64,000 nt of DNA from Oscillospiraceae bacterium (GTDB lineage: Bacteria > Bacillota_A > Clostridia > Oscillospirales > Ruminococcaceae). Positions 9,726 to 18,144 of this stretch are shown here, in pieces. The position numbers and the translations under genes are program-made. Under the pieces are notes generated by a model. The model did not search any database. It saw only the letters and a list, made by a program, of their open reading frames with translations, and was not told where the DNA came from. The stretch covers positions 1-64,000 of the forward strand of contig SFDQ01000009.1 in the NCBI GenBank assembly GCA_004558145.1, read 5' to 3'. Every line of letters starts with the position of its first letter. Within the stretch, counting starts at the first letter, position 1.

Positions 9726-9754
9726 AGTCTAAGCCGCTTTGCCCCATCTGTCAA
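9726..9754 (-). promoter_or_regulatory. Gx transporter gene promoter
   Basis: -35 TTGACA, 17 bases, -10 TAGACT, about 40 bases before the start. Confidence 0.82.
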
Positions 9755-9770
9755 GAAAAACGCGCCGGAA

Positions 9771-9799
9771 TTGACCTTGAAAGCGATTTCTTTTATAAT
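9771..9799 (+). promoter_or_regulatory. FMN-binding lipoprotein promoter
   Basis: -35 TTGACC, 17 bases, -10 TATAAT; it diverges from the Gx transporter promoter 16 bases away. Confidence 0.85.
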
Positions 9800-9850
9800 A
9801 GGTGCAAACGCGCTCCCCGGTTTGGGGGACGACGCAACGGAGGTGGTCTC

Positions 9851-10318
9851 ATGCGCCGCGGGCTTTTGACAGCTGTCTGCTGCGGCTTTGCCCTTTTGCT
9901 GGCCGGCTGCGGCTTCAAGGACGGAACATACACAGCCGAATTTCAAAGCTTTGACAGCCTGGGATACAAGGACCGGCTCCAGATCACCGTGGAGGACGGC
10001 GTCATCACCGACGCGCAGTTTGACGGGGTGAACGAGCAGGGCGGCCTGAAAAGCGAGGACGAAGCCTATGCAAAGCGGATGCGTCCCCTCTGCGGCACCG
10101 ACCCGGCCGGGATACGTCAGTATTACAGCGACGCGCTGACCGGGCTGGACGACCCGAAGGACCTGGAAGCGGACGGTGTCAGCGGAGCAACGGTGTCGAC
10201 GCAGCACTTCGAGGCGCTGTGGCAGGCGCTGCAATCCCCCATGAAAAAAGGTGAGACCGCCCCCGTGGTGGTGGCGGACATCCCGGAATTCTCGCCGGAA
10301 GAGGACATCAGTGAATAA
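9851..10318 (+). CDS. FMN-binding domain lipoprotein
   Basis: The start is the ATG at 9851 (GGAGGTGG just upstream), giving 155 residues. A lipoprotein signal ends at the lipobox LLAGC (Cys about 20). The rest is one FMN-binding domain: the N-terminal strand DGTYTAEFQ and, near residues 119-128, the flavinylation signature DGVSGATVST, in which the Thr of SGAT is the residue that ApbE-type transferases link to FMN. It should be anchored outside the membrane and carry electrons, like NqrC/RnfG domains. No apbE or rnf gene is in the window. Its divergent neighbour is a Gx transporter, a common pairing. Confidence 0.88.
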   Translation: MRRGLLTAVCCGFALLLAGCGFKDGTYTAEFQSFDSLGYKDRLQITVEDGVITDAQFDGVNEQGGLKSEDEAYAKRMRPLCGTDPAGIRQYYSDALTGLDDPKDLEADGVSGATVSTQHFEALWQALQSPMKKGETAPVVVADIPEFSPEEDISE

Positions 10319-10352
10319 TGTGTTAAAATTTGGCACACACTTGCACTGAGGC

Positions 10353-10381
10353 TTGAAATCCATGGGGATATAGTATAGAAT
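10353..10381 (+). promoter_or_regulatory. Promoter of the DUF4358-MBOAT-DHHW cluster
   Basis: -35 TTGAAA, 17 bases, -10 TAGAAT, about 35 bases before the first start codon. Confidence 0.75.
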
Positions 10382-10415
10382 TTTCATAAGGTTTTCAAAA
10401 AGGAGAGTACGACAA

Positions 10416-10898
10416 ATGAAAAAGATCGTTTCGCTGCTTCTGGCAGTTTCCCTTTGTGCTATTGCTCTGGTCGGCTGCGGCGGCGGGTCCGAGACCGCCT
10501 CTTATAACCTGGACGACATCGTGGCCGCGGTTGAGAAGGCCAACCCTGTGAGCAATTCCCGTGATGTGGACGACAACTTCATCCAGCTGGACATGCTGCT
10601 CGATCCTGAAAACATCGAAGAGTACGCCGGCAAGGTGAGCAGCGACCAGGGCAACAGCGCGCTGATCGTGGCCATCAAGGCGGTGGAAGGCAAGGCTTCC
10701 ACTGTGGAAGAGGAGCTGAACGCCTATAAGGACAGCATCTCCACCGGCGGCCTGTACGCCGAGTTCGCGGACAAAGAGGCCATGGCTGCCGACGCCCGCA
10801 TCGTTGTGAAGGGTGATTATCTGGTGATGGTGGTCGCCAACACCGAGGGCGCCGACTACGCCGAGATCGACACCGCGCTGGACGAGGCTCTGAAATAA
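10416..10898 (+). CDS. DUF4358-type lipoprotein
   Basis: A 160-residue protein with a lipoprotein signal (MKKIVSLLLAVSLC, lipobox LVGC). The mature part has the pattern of DUF4358: an N-terminal helix LDDIVAAVEKAN, the segment IEEYAGKV, the strand ALIVAIKAVEGKASTVEEEL and a final strand ARIVVKGDYLVMVVAN. The biochemical role is not known. In Clostridia such lipoproteins are regularly encoded next to MBOAT and DHHW genes, as here, which points to a supporting role in polysaccharide modification outside the cell. AAGGAGAG precedes the ATG. Confidence 0.75.
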   Translation: MKKIVSLLLAVSLCAIALVGCGGGSETASYNLDDIVAAVEKANPVSNSRDVDDNFIQLDMLLDPENIEEYAGKVSSDQGNSALIVAIKAVEGKASTVEEELNAYKDSISTGGLYAEFADKEAMAADARIVVKGDYLVMVVANTEGADYAEIDTALDEALK

Positions 10899-10924
10899 GG
10901 CATACCGCGCTGAGCTTTGAAAAT

Positions 10925-10964
10925 AAGGCCGATACCTGCGTTTTCCAGGTACCGGCCTTTTGTG
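10925..10964 (+). terminator. Intracistronic terminator or attenuator before the MBOAT gene
   Basis: AAGGCCG-A-TACCTG pairs with CAGGTACCGGCCTT (one mismatch), followed by TTTT. Only about 20 bases separate it from the MBOAT start, so downstream genes must be read by partial readthrough. Confidence 0.75.
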
Positions 10965-10983
10965 TGAAAGGGAGGGTCGTTTT

Positions 10984-12408
10984 TTGATCTTCAGCACGAT
11001 TCTGTTTCTGTTCCGTTTTCTGCCCATCACGCTGGCGCTTTATTATCTGGCTCCGGCAAAGCTGAAGAATCTGGCGCTGTTTTTGTGCAGCCTCGTGTTC
11101 TATTCCTGGGGCGAGGTCAAGTTCTTCCCCGTGATGGTGGTGCTCATCCTCATCAACTACATTTGCGGCCTGTTGATGGAAAAGTTCGACCACAGCGTCA
11201 AGGCACGGCGGGTGCTGCTGGTGGTGTCCATCGTGGGCAGCCTGTCCATGCTGGTGTTCTTCAAATACACCAACTTCCTCATCGGCACCGTGAACGACCT
11301 GTTCGGGCTGTCCATCGGGCTCATCGAGGCGGCCACCGTGCTGCCGCTGGGCATCAGCTTCTACACCTTCCAGACCATGAGCTACTCCATCGACGTTTAC
11401 CGTCGGGATGTGCCCGCCGAACACAACATCATCGACTTCGGCGCTTATGTGGTCATGTTCCCCCAGCTGATTGCCGGCCCCATCGTGAAATACCGGGACG
11501 TGGCCGCCCAGCTGCATGTGTATAAGGACCGCTACCGCCTGTCCCAGATCCAGGACGGCATCTGCCTGTTCGTGTTCGGTCTGGCAAAGAAGGTGCTGCT
11601 GGCGGACATGATCAGCCAGCTGTGGTACGACATCATCGGCCAGTGGTCCGGCGGAACGCTGGATGTTGCGGGCATCGGCCTGGAAAACGCCAGCACTCCC
11701 CTTGTGTGGCTGGGCCTTCTGGCCTACAGCCTGCAGCTTTACTTCGACTTCTCCGGCTATTCCCTGATGGGCATCGGCATGGGCAAGATGCTGGGCTTCG
11801 ACTTCCCCATGAACTTCAATCTGCCCTACATCGCGTCCAGCATCACCGACTTCTGGCGCCGTTGGCACATCACTCTCTCCAGCTGGTTCAAGGAGTATGT
11901 TTACATCCCCCTGGGCGGCAACCGCCGCGGCATCAAGCGCCAGATCTTCAACATGTTCGTGGTCTGGTCCCTCACCGGCATCTGGCACGGCGCCGACTGG
12001 AACTTCGTGCTTTGGGGCATCTACTACTTCGTGCTGCTGACCATCGAAAAGGTGTTCCTGCTGGACAAGCTGAAAAAGGGCAAGGTCTGGCCCCACATCT
12101 ACACCCTGTTCCTGGTGGCCGTGGGCTGGGCCCTGTTCGTGGGCAATGAGAGCGGCGTGGGTCTGTCGCTTCTGTTCCAGAAGCTGTTCATCCCCAGCGG
12201 CGGCGTTGGCTGTTTGTATTTCCTGCGCAATTACGGCGTGCTGCTGGCGGTGTGCATCGCCTGCTGCACTCCCCTGCCGCTGAAGATCTACGACAAGATC
12301 AAGGAGAACACCTTCATGCGCATCGCGCTGGTGGGCCTGCTGCTTGTCTTGTGCATCGCGTATATCGTGGCGTCCACCAACACGCCGTTCCTCTATTTCC
12401 GGTTCTAA
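10984..12408 (+). CDS. MBOAT family O-acyltransferase (AlgI-like)
   Basis: The start is TTG at 10984, seven bases after GGGAGGG, giving 474 residues with the typical MBOAT opening (M)IFSTILFLFRFLPITLALYYL. About ten transmembrane segments. Family signatures are FWRRWHITLSSWFKEYVYIP (about residues 296-315), the following PLGGNRRG, and the catalytic histidine in SLTGIWHGADWNFVLWG (about residues 330-346). Such proteins move acyl groups, usually acetyl, across the membrane onto surface polysaccharides with a partner SGNH-type protein, encoded next as a DHHW protein. The polysaccharide acceptor is unknown. Confidence 0.92.
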   Translation: MIFSTILFLFRFLPITLALYYLAPAKLKNLALFLCSLVFYSWGEVKFFPVMVVLILINYICGLLMEKFDHSVKARRVLLVVSIVGSLSMLVFFKYTNFLIGTVNDLFGLSIGLIEAATVLPLGISFYTFQTMSYSIDVYRRDVPAEHNIIDFGAYVVMFPQLIAGPIVKYRDVAAQLHVYKDRYRLSQIQDGICLFVFGLAKKVLLADMISQLWYDIIGQWSGGTLDVAGIGLENASTPLVWLGLLAYSLQLYFDFSGYSLMGIGMGKMLGFDFPMNFNLPYIASSITDFWRRWHITLSSWFKEYVYIPLGGNRRGIKRQIFNMFVVWSLTGIWHGADWNFVLWGIYYFVLLTIEKVFLLDKLKKGKVWPHIYTLFLVAVGWALFVGNESGVGLSLLFQKLFIPSGGVGCLYFLRNYGVLLAVCIACCTPLPLKIYDKIKENTFMRIALVGLLLVLCIAYIVASTNTPFLYFRF

Positions 12409-12423
12409 GGGGGTGCGAGACAG

Positions 12424-13596
12424 ATGAAAGAAAAATGGAATGAACTGAAGAAGTATCCCCTGCTGGTGCTGTTTTTCGTGTTCCTGTTCGGGTTCATGTT
12501 TCTGGACATGGCCTGGCCCAAGCGGGAATACAGCGACCTGGAGCGCCGTGATCTGGCCCAGGTGCCGGAGTTCAGCCTGACGAAACTGTTTGAAAACGTC
12601 TGGACCAGCGAATACGACACCTACACCAAAGACCAGGTGGTGGGCCGTGACATGTGGCTGCGCCTGCAGAGCCGCAGCGAGAGCCTCGTGTTCCAGAAAG
12701 AGGAGATCGGCGGTGCACTGCTGGGCGACGACGAGATGCTCTTCACCCAGACGCTGGCGCTCAAGCCCACCGAGGAGCGCATCCTGAAAAGCAACATCCA
12801 GCAGTCTTCTCTGTTCGCGCAGCGCTACCCCGGCAAGGTCACCTTGATGATCACGCCCTCCGCGAGCGTGATCTATCCCGACAAACTGCCCGCCAACGCC
12901 CCTCTGCTGGACGAGAACGCGCTGCTGGACACCATTTTTGACATGCACGAGGGCGCCAACTGCATCGATCTGCGGGAGGCTTTCAGTGCAGCCGCAGAGG
13001 ACACCCAGCTTTACTACAAGACCGACCACCACTGGACCACCGACGGCGGCGCGTATCTGGCTTATCAGGAATACTGCCGCTCTTTGGGCCTGACCCCCAT
13101 GGAAGTGAGCGCCGAGGACTTTGGGCAGGTGCCGGATTTCTACGGCACCACCTACTCCAAGTGCCTGCGGTGGGACCAGACGCCGGACACCATCTCCTAT
13201 CTGGACATTCCCAATCAGATGACCGTTTGGAAGACCAACGCCCGGGGCGAAGCCACCGAACCGCAGTTCACCAGCGGCCTGTATGAAATGGAAAAGACCG
13301 AGACCGCTGACAAGTACGCCATGTTCCTTTACGGTAACCAGGGCTACGTCACCATCGAAGGCAGCGGCGAGGGCCGTGTGCTGGTGGTGAAGGACAGCTA
13401 TGCCAACAGCTTTGTCCCCTACCTCACCGAGAACTACGCCGAGATCTGCGTCATCGACCCCCGCAGCTACCGCAACAGCATCGACTCGCTGATGCAGCGG
13501 GAGCAGTTCGACCAGGTGCTGCTGCTGTTCAGCTTCCAGACCTATTCCACCACCAACATTTCCAGCTATCTGGCCGCCTCGGCCAGCGCAGGCTGA
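12424..13596 (+). CDS. DHHW family protein (AlgX/AlgJ-like SGNH acyl transfer partner)
   Basis: A 390-residue protein with one N-terminal membrane anchor (about residues 12-30) and an extracytoplasmic domain. The name-giving motif KTDHHWTTDGGAYLAY is at about residues 200-215, and the SGNH nucleophile region is VVKDSYANSF (about residues 322-331). In alginate systems the related AlgJ/AlgX take acetyl groups delivered by the MBOAT protein AlgI. It starts 15 bases after the MBOAT gene and almost certainly acts with it on an extracellular glycan. Confidence 0.88.
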   Translation: MKEKWNELKKYPLLVLFFVFLFGFMFLDMAWPKREYSDLERRDLAQVPEFSLTKLFENVWTSEYDTYTKDQVVGRDMWLRLQSRSESLVFQKEEIGGALLGDDEMLFTQTLALKPTEERILKSNIQQSSLFAQRYPGKVTLMITPSASVIYPDKLPANAPLLDENALLDTIFDMHEGANCIDLREAFSAAAEDTQLYYKTDHHWTTDGGAYLAYQEYCRSLGLTPMEVSAEDFGQVPDFYGTTYSKCLRWDQTPDTISYLDIPNQMTVWKTNARGEATEPQFTSGLYEMEKTETADKYAMFLYGNQGYVTIEGSGEGRVLVVKDSYANSFVPYLTENYAEICVIDPRSYRNSIDSLMQREQFDQVLLLFSFQTYSTTNISSYLAASASAG

Positions 13597-13604
13597 ATTT
13601 GCGC

Positions 13605-13643
13605 AAAGCCCCTGCACAAAACCGTGCAGGGGCTTTGATTTTT
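13605..13643 (+). terminator. Terminator of the MBOAT-DHHW operon
   Basis: Perfect stem AAAGCCCCTGCAC/GTGCAGGGGCTTT with a six-base loop, followed by GATTTTT. Confidence 0.9.
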
Positions 13644-13661
13644 CCCGAAGCGAGCCCACTT

Positions 13662-13715
13662 TTTACGGACATTTTACATTCCGGACTGGGAAAATCGGCG
13701 CAAATGCTTTATACT
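13662..13715 (+). promoter_or_regulatory. Promoter with PhoP-box-like direct repeats
   Basis: TTTACG (13662) and TTTACA (13673) are spaced exactly 11 bases, as in Bacillus PhoP boxes (TT(A/T/C)ACA repeats). A -10 TATACT is at 13710-13715 and there is no good -35, the usual arrangement at activator-dependent promoters. The following gene encodes a PhoP-like regulator, so autoregulation is likely. Only two repeats are seen. Confidence 0.5.
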
Positions 13716-13812
13716 TGAAACGAATGAGATCCGTCCGGCTCAGCCGCTGTTCCCACCCTTTCGCGGCGGGCATGCGGCCAGGGTACGGACCGGTTTTGAA
13801 GGGAGAGCGTCC

Positions 13813-14496
13813 ATGTCCGTGATCTATGTTTTGGAAGACGACAACAGCATCCGCGAGCTGGTGGTGTACACGCTGAACCACTCCGGCCACGATGCCCAGG
13901 GCTTCGGGCTGCCCAGCCAGTTCTGGGCGCAGATGGCAAAAGCCGCGCCCGACCTGCTTTTGCTGGACATCATGCTGCCAGAGCAGGACGGCATCGAAAT
14001 TTTGAAACAGCTGCGGGCGGAGCCCGCCACCCGCAAACTGCCGGTCATCATGCTCACCGCCAAGGGCAGCGAATACGACCGGGTGCTGGGGCTGGACAGC
14101 GGCGCCGACGATTACATCCCCAAGCCCTTCGGTATGATGGAGCTGGTGGCCCGGGTCAACGCGCTGCTGCGGCGCACCGCCCCCGGCGAGCAGGCCGTGG
14201 AGTACAAAGCGGGCGGCCTTTCTGTCTGCCCCGCCCGGCATCAGGTGCTGGCGAACGGCCACCCCGTCACCCTGACCCACAAGGAATTCGAACTGCTGAG
14301 CCTGCTCATCCAGTCGCCCGGCATCGTGTTCACCCGGGAGCAGCTGCTCCGGGAGGTCTGGGGCTACACCTTTGACGCCGAGAGCCGCACCCTGGATGTG
14401 CATGTGCGCACCCTGCGCCAGAAGCTGGGCGAGTGCGGCAGCTGCATCGAAACTGTGCGGGGCTCCGGCTACCGCATCCGGGAGAACGACCAATGA
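13813..14496 (+). CDS. Response regulator, PhoP/PhoB-like (OmpR family)
   Basis: A 227-residue regulator: receiver domain with acidic pair LEDD (residues 7-10), phospho-acceptor D52 in LLLLDIMLP and switch lysine in DDYIPKPF, then a winged helix (TLTHKEFELLSLLIQ, DVHVRTLRQKLG, RGSGYRI). It stands directly before a PAS-containing kinase with ATGA overlap, the layout of phoPR. Phosphate control is suggested by order, kinase architecture and upstream repeats, but no pst or alkaline phosphatase gene is near. AAGGGAGAG precedes the ATG. Confidence 0.85.
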   Translation: MSVIYVLEDDNSIRELVVYTLNHSGHDAQGFGLPSQFWAQMAKAAPDLLLLDIMLPEQDGIEILKQLRAEPATRKLPVIMLTAKGSEYDRVLGLDSGADDYIPKPFGMMELVARVNALLRRTAPGEQAVEYKAGGLSVCPARHQVLANGHPVTLTHKEFELLSLLIQSPGIVFTREQLLREVWGYTFDAESRTLDVHVRTLRQKLGECGSCIETVRGSGYRIRENDQ

Positions 14497-16163
14497 GCAA
14501 ACGTATTTTCAAAGCGATGATGGCGGTGACCCTCACCACCCTGCTGGTGTGCATGGCCCTGTTCATCGCCATCCTGTTCCCCTATTTTGAAACGCAGCTG
14601 TCCGACGAGCTGATGAACGAGCTGGAGTACCTCGCGCCCAACGTGGAGCGGGAGGGCCTGGACTATCTGGAACATTTGAGCGACGGGCAGAACCGGCTGA
14701 CCCTCATCGACGCCGACGGCACTGTTCTCTTTGACAGCGACGCCGACCCCGCGCAGATGGAAAATCACGCCGACCGGCCGGAAGTCATCCAGGCCGTTGC
14801 CGAGGGCACCGGCGAAAGCAGCCGCTATTCCGAAACGCTGTCCAAGAAGACCATCAACTGTGCCGTGCTGCTGGAAAACGGGCAGGTCCTCCGTATCTCC
14901 AGCACCCACTATTCCAGCATGGCGCTGCTGGCAAGCCTCACGCCTTCCCTGCTACTGGTGCTTATTTTTGCGGCTCTGGTGGCGGTGACCATCGCCTACA
15001 AGCTGAGCCAGCGGCTCACCAAGCCCCTCAACGAGATCGATCTGGAGCATCCCCAGGTGAATCAGGCCCCCTACGAAGAGCTCAAGCCGCTCCTGCGCCG
15101 CCTGCACCACCAGAACCGGCAGATACGCGAGCAGATCCAGCAGCTGCAGGCCCAAAAGCGCCAGTTCACCGCCATCACCGACAACATGCGGGAGGGCTTC
15201 CTGGTGCTGGATGCCGACGGGCTGGTGCTCTCCTACAACTCCAGCGCCACCCGCCTTCTGCAGCCAGAAAAACCTTTGGACGGCCACAACATCCGCGATC
15301 TGACCGATGAGCCCGATTTTCTGGAAAGCCTGCACGGCGCCCAGGAGGGCGAGCATGTGGAGAGCCTTGTTCCCCTGCACGGGCGCATCTGCCAGCTGTT
15401 TGCCAACCCCGTCTATCAGGAAAGCACCCTCACCGGCATCGTGCTGGTGCTGCTGGACGTGACCGAACAGCAGGAACGGGAGGGTCTGCGGCGGGAGTTC
15501 AGCGCCAATGTGTCCCACGAGCTCAAGACTCCCCTCACCTCCATCGCCGGCATCGCCGAAATTATGAAGAGCGGCATGATCGCCCCCGCGGACGTGCCCC
15601 ACTTTGCCGGCAAAATTTACGATGAATCCCAGCGCCTCATCCAGCTTGTGCGGGACATCATCCGCATCTCCCAGCTGGACGAGAACAACATCCACGACAC
15701 CCCGGTGCCGGTGGAACTGAAAAAGTGCGCCGCCCGCAACCTCAGCCTGCTGGAAAGCGCCGCCGACGCCGCCGACGTCACCCTGCTTCTGGAGGGCGAG
15801 GAGGCGGTCATCCAGGCGGTGCCCGCCATCCTGGATGAAATGGTTTATAATCTCTGCGAAAACGCGGTGAAGTACAACAAACCCGGCGGCAGCGTCACCG
15901 TGACTGTGCGCTCGGACGCCTCCCACGTCACGCTGGAAGTGGCGGACACCGGCATCGGCATCGCTCCGGAGCATCACAGCCGGGTGTTTGAACGGTTCTA
16001 CCGGGTGGACAAGAGCCACTCCAAAGAGATCGGTGGCACCGGTCTGGGCCTTTCCATCGTAAAGCACGGCGCGGCCTTCCACCATGCCCAGGTGGAGCTG
16101 GAAAGCGCGCTGGATAAAGGCACCACCGTGCGCATCATCTTCCCGAAAAACGCTTCCTTCTGA
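14493..16163 (+). CDS. Sensor histidine kinase, PhoR-like, with PAS domain
   Basis: The start is the ATG overlapping the regulator stop (ATGA), giving 556 residues. Two transmembrane helices (about residues 10-30 and 148-172) flank an extracellular domain of about 115 residues. A short HAMP-like linker and a PAS domain (ITDNMREGFLVLDADGLVL, about residues 228-247) follow. The H-box is VSHELKTPLTSIAG (about residue 340), then N-box NLCENAVKYN, G1 VADTGIGIAP and G2 GGTGLGLSIVKH. This is the PhoR architecture; the signal is not shown by the sequence. Confidence 0.88.
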   Translation: MSKRIFKAMMAVTLTTLLVCMALFIAILFPYFETQLSDELMNELEYLAPNVEREGLDYLEHLSDGQNRLTLIDADGTVLFDSDADPAQMENHADRPEVIQAVAEGTGESSRYSETLSKKTINCAVLLENGQVLRISSTHYSSMALLASLTPSLLLVLIFAALVAVTIAYKLSQRLTKPLNEIDLEHPQVNQAPYEELKPLLRRLHHQNRQIREQIQQLQAQKRQFTAITDNMREGFLVLDADGLVLSYNSSATRLLQPEKPLDGHNIRDLTDEPDFLESLHGAQEGEHVESLVPLHGRICQLFANPVYQESTLTGIVLVLLDVTEQQEREGLRREFSANVSHELKTPLTSIAGIAEIMKSGMIAPADVPHFAGKIYDESQRLIQLVRDIIRISQLDENNIHDTPVPVELKKCAARNLSLLESAADAADVTLLLEGEEAVIQAVPAILDEMVYNLCENAVKYNKPGGSVTVTVRSDASHVTLEVADTGIGIAPEHHSRVFERFYRVDKSHSKEIGGTGLGLSIVKHGAAFHHAQVELESALDKGTTVRIIFPKNASF

Positions 16164-16178
16164 AGCCTCCGTTCATGC

Positions 16179-16223
16179 AAAAGCCCCTGGCAAGTCATTT
16201 GACTTGCCAGGGGCTTTTTGTTT
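16179..16223. terminator. Bidirectional terminator between convergent genes
   Basis: A perfect 19-bp stem AAAAGCCCCTGGCAAGTCA with a two-base loop, with T tracts reading out in both directions; it serves the kinase gene (plus) and the ABC-F gene (minus). Confidence 0.9.
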
Positions 16224-18115
16224 TACTCTTCTTCCTGTTCGTACTGTTCCTGCTCTTCCAGCAGTTTTTCCCACTCGTCAAAGAGTTCCTGCTGGTGGAA
16301 GCGGGTGTCCTCCAGTTCGTCACAGGTGTCCCGCAGGAGGATGTGGTCGCGCAGCACCTCCGGGTCATTGATGGAGTTTTCCAGTTCCACCACCCGCGCG
16401 CCGATGGCCTCTATTTCATCCTCCACCGCCTTGATGCGGGCGCGAAGCTCCGCGCGGCGGCGGCGCTGCTCCTTTCCGTAGGAGGCTTTGCCGCCGGTGG
16501 TGTTCTGGGCGGCGGGGGCCGGCTCGGGAGCCGTCTGGCCGCGGCCCATCATCTTTTCGTAGCTTTCATACAGAGTGGCCTTGCCGTTCTCGATGTAAAG
16601 GATGGGGCAGGCCAAGCTGTTCATCAGATAGCGGTCGTGGGTGATGAGCAGCAGGGTGCCCTCGTAGGCTGTGAGGGCCTCGGTCAGGCTGTCGCGGGTG
16701 TAGATGTCCAAGTGGTTCGTCGGCTCGTCCATGAACAGCAGGTTGGGCCGTTCCAGCACGATCTCGGAAAGGCGCAGGCGCGCAAGCTCGCCGCCGGAAA
16801 GAGCGCTGCAGGGTTTGAACACGTCCTCGCCCTTGAAGCCGAAGCGGGCCAGATGGCTGCGCACTTCCAGCTCGGTCATGCGGGGCCACTTGTCCCAGAT
16901 CGCGTCGATGACGCGGCCGCCGCGGCGAAGCTGCTGCTGCTCGAAGACGCTTGCCTTTGCCCCGGCGCCCAGCCGCACCATTCCCCCGCTGGGTTTGCGC
17001 CGCCCGGCCAGTACCTGCATCAGGGTGGATTTGCCCGCGCCGTTGGGGCCGGCGATGACCAGCCGCTCGCCCCGCAGCACCTGCAGATCGAAGGGCTCCA
17101 GCAGCGTGCGGCCCTCTATTTTGACGCAGAGGTTCTTGAGAGTGAGCAGCTCGTTGTAAGGCGTGACGTCGAACTCAAAGCGGAATTTCAGCTGCTGGGG
17201 GCCGCTGGAGGGCTTTTCGGTGATCTCCAGCTTTTCCAGCTGCTTGCGGCGGCTCTGAGCCATTTTTGTAGTGGAAGCGCGCACCAGATTGCGGGCGATG
17301 TAGTCCTCCAGCTTCTGAGCCTTGGCCACATCGGCGTCGTGCTGTTTCTGCTGCAAGGCCACCGCCGCCTCTTTCTGAGGCAGAAATGCGGAGTAATTGC
17401 CTTTATAGCTGGTCAGGCCGTGGCCCTCCACCTCCCAGATGCGGGTGCACACCTCATCCAGAAAATAGCGGTCATGGCTGACCACCAGCACCGCGCCGGA
17501 ATAGCCTTTCAGATAATTTTCCAGCCATTCCATGGTGATGAAGTCCAGGTGGTTGGTGGGCTCGTCCAAAATCAGGACATCCGGCCGCTGAAGCAGCAGC
17601 CGCGCAAGGCACAGCCGGGTGTGCTCACCGCCGGAGAGCACCGCCACGCTCTTCTGATAGGTCTCCGGCCCGAAGCCCATGCCGCTGAGCACCTTTTTGA
17701 TATTCACATCCATGTTGTAGCCGTCGGCCGCATCGATGACCGCCGAGAGCTTGGCGTGCTCCGCCAGGACCTCCTGGTCGTGGGGGTCCTTTTCCAGCTT
17801 TTTCTCCAGCAGATGCATGCGGTTCATCGCTTCCAGCACCGGCGCAAAGGCATTGCGCATCTCGCCGTAAACGTCCTGCTGAGGGTCCAGCTTGCTGTTC
17901 TGTTCCAGATACCCAAGGGTCACGCCCCGGGTCAGCTGCATTTCCCCCTCGTCGGGCTGATACTCGCCGCAGAGGATCTTGAGCAGAGTGGTCTTGCCGG
18001 CGCCGTTTTCACCCACGATGCCGATGCGTTCCCCCTGCTCCACCGTGGCGTTGATGCCCTCAAGGACCACCATTTCGCCAAAGCTTTTTCCGATGTTTTG
18101 TAAGGATAGTACCAT
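16223..18115 (-). CDS. ABC-F family ATP-binding protein
   Basis: A 630-residue soluble protein with two ABC domains and no membrane segment. Walker A motifs are GENGAGKTT (about residue 35) and GPNGAGKST (about residue 355); signatures are LSGGEHTRL and LSGGELARL; both Walker B regions read DEPTNHLD. The inter-domain linker (about residues 240-310) is charged and helical, the P-site tRNA interaction motif region, and a C-terminal charged coiled coil covers about residues 545-630. ABC-F proteins act on ribosomes as translation factors or resistance proteins. The layout is like the housekeeping YdiF/Uup type, with no clear resistance signature. It follows the HAD gene by 29 bases. Confidence 0.92.
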   Translation of the reverse strand: MVLSLQNIGKSFGEMVVLEGINATVEQGERIGIVGENGAGKTTLLKILCGEYQPDEGEMQLTRGVTLGYLEQNSKLDPQQDVYGEMRNAFAPVLEAMNRMHLLEKKLEKDPHDQEVLAEHAKLSAVIDAADGYNMDVNIKKVLSGMGFGPETYQKSVAVLSGGEHTRLCLARLLLQRPDVLILDEPTNHLDFITMEWLENYLKGYSGAVLVVSHDRYFLDEVCTRIWEVEGHGLTSYKGNYSAFLPQKEAAVALQQKQHDADVAKAQKLEDYIARNLVRASTTKMAQSRRKQLEKLEITEKPSSGPQQLKFRFEFDVTPYNELLTLKNLCVKIEGRTLLEPFDLQVLRGERLVIAGPNGAGKSTLMQVLAGRRKPSGGMVRLGAGAKASVFEQQQLRRGGRVIDAIWDKWPRMTELEVRSHLARFGFKGEDVFKPCSALSGGELARLRLSEIVLERPNLLFMDEPTNHLDIYTRDSLTEALTAYEGTLLLITHDRYLMNSLACPILYIENGKATLYESYEKMMGRGQTAPEPAPAAQNTTGGKASYGKEQRRRRAELRARIKAVEDEIEAIGARVVELENSINDPEVLRDHILLRDTCDELEDTRFHQQELFDEWEKLLEEQEQYEQEEE

Positions 18116-18144
18116 GTTCGTTCCGTTTCTTTGGCAGAGCCGTC

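Noticed and set aside
10675..13659. Very long open frame antisense to the MBOAT and DHHW genes
   Set aside because: It mirrors two clear genes in a GC-rich sequence, has no family signature and is rich in His/Gln/Val/Ala, typical of antisense frames.
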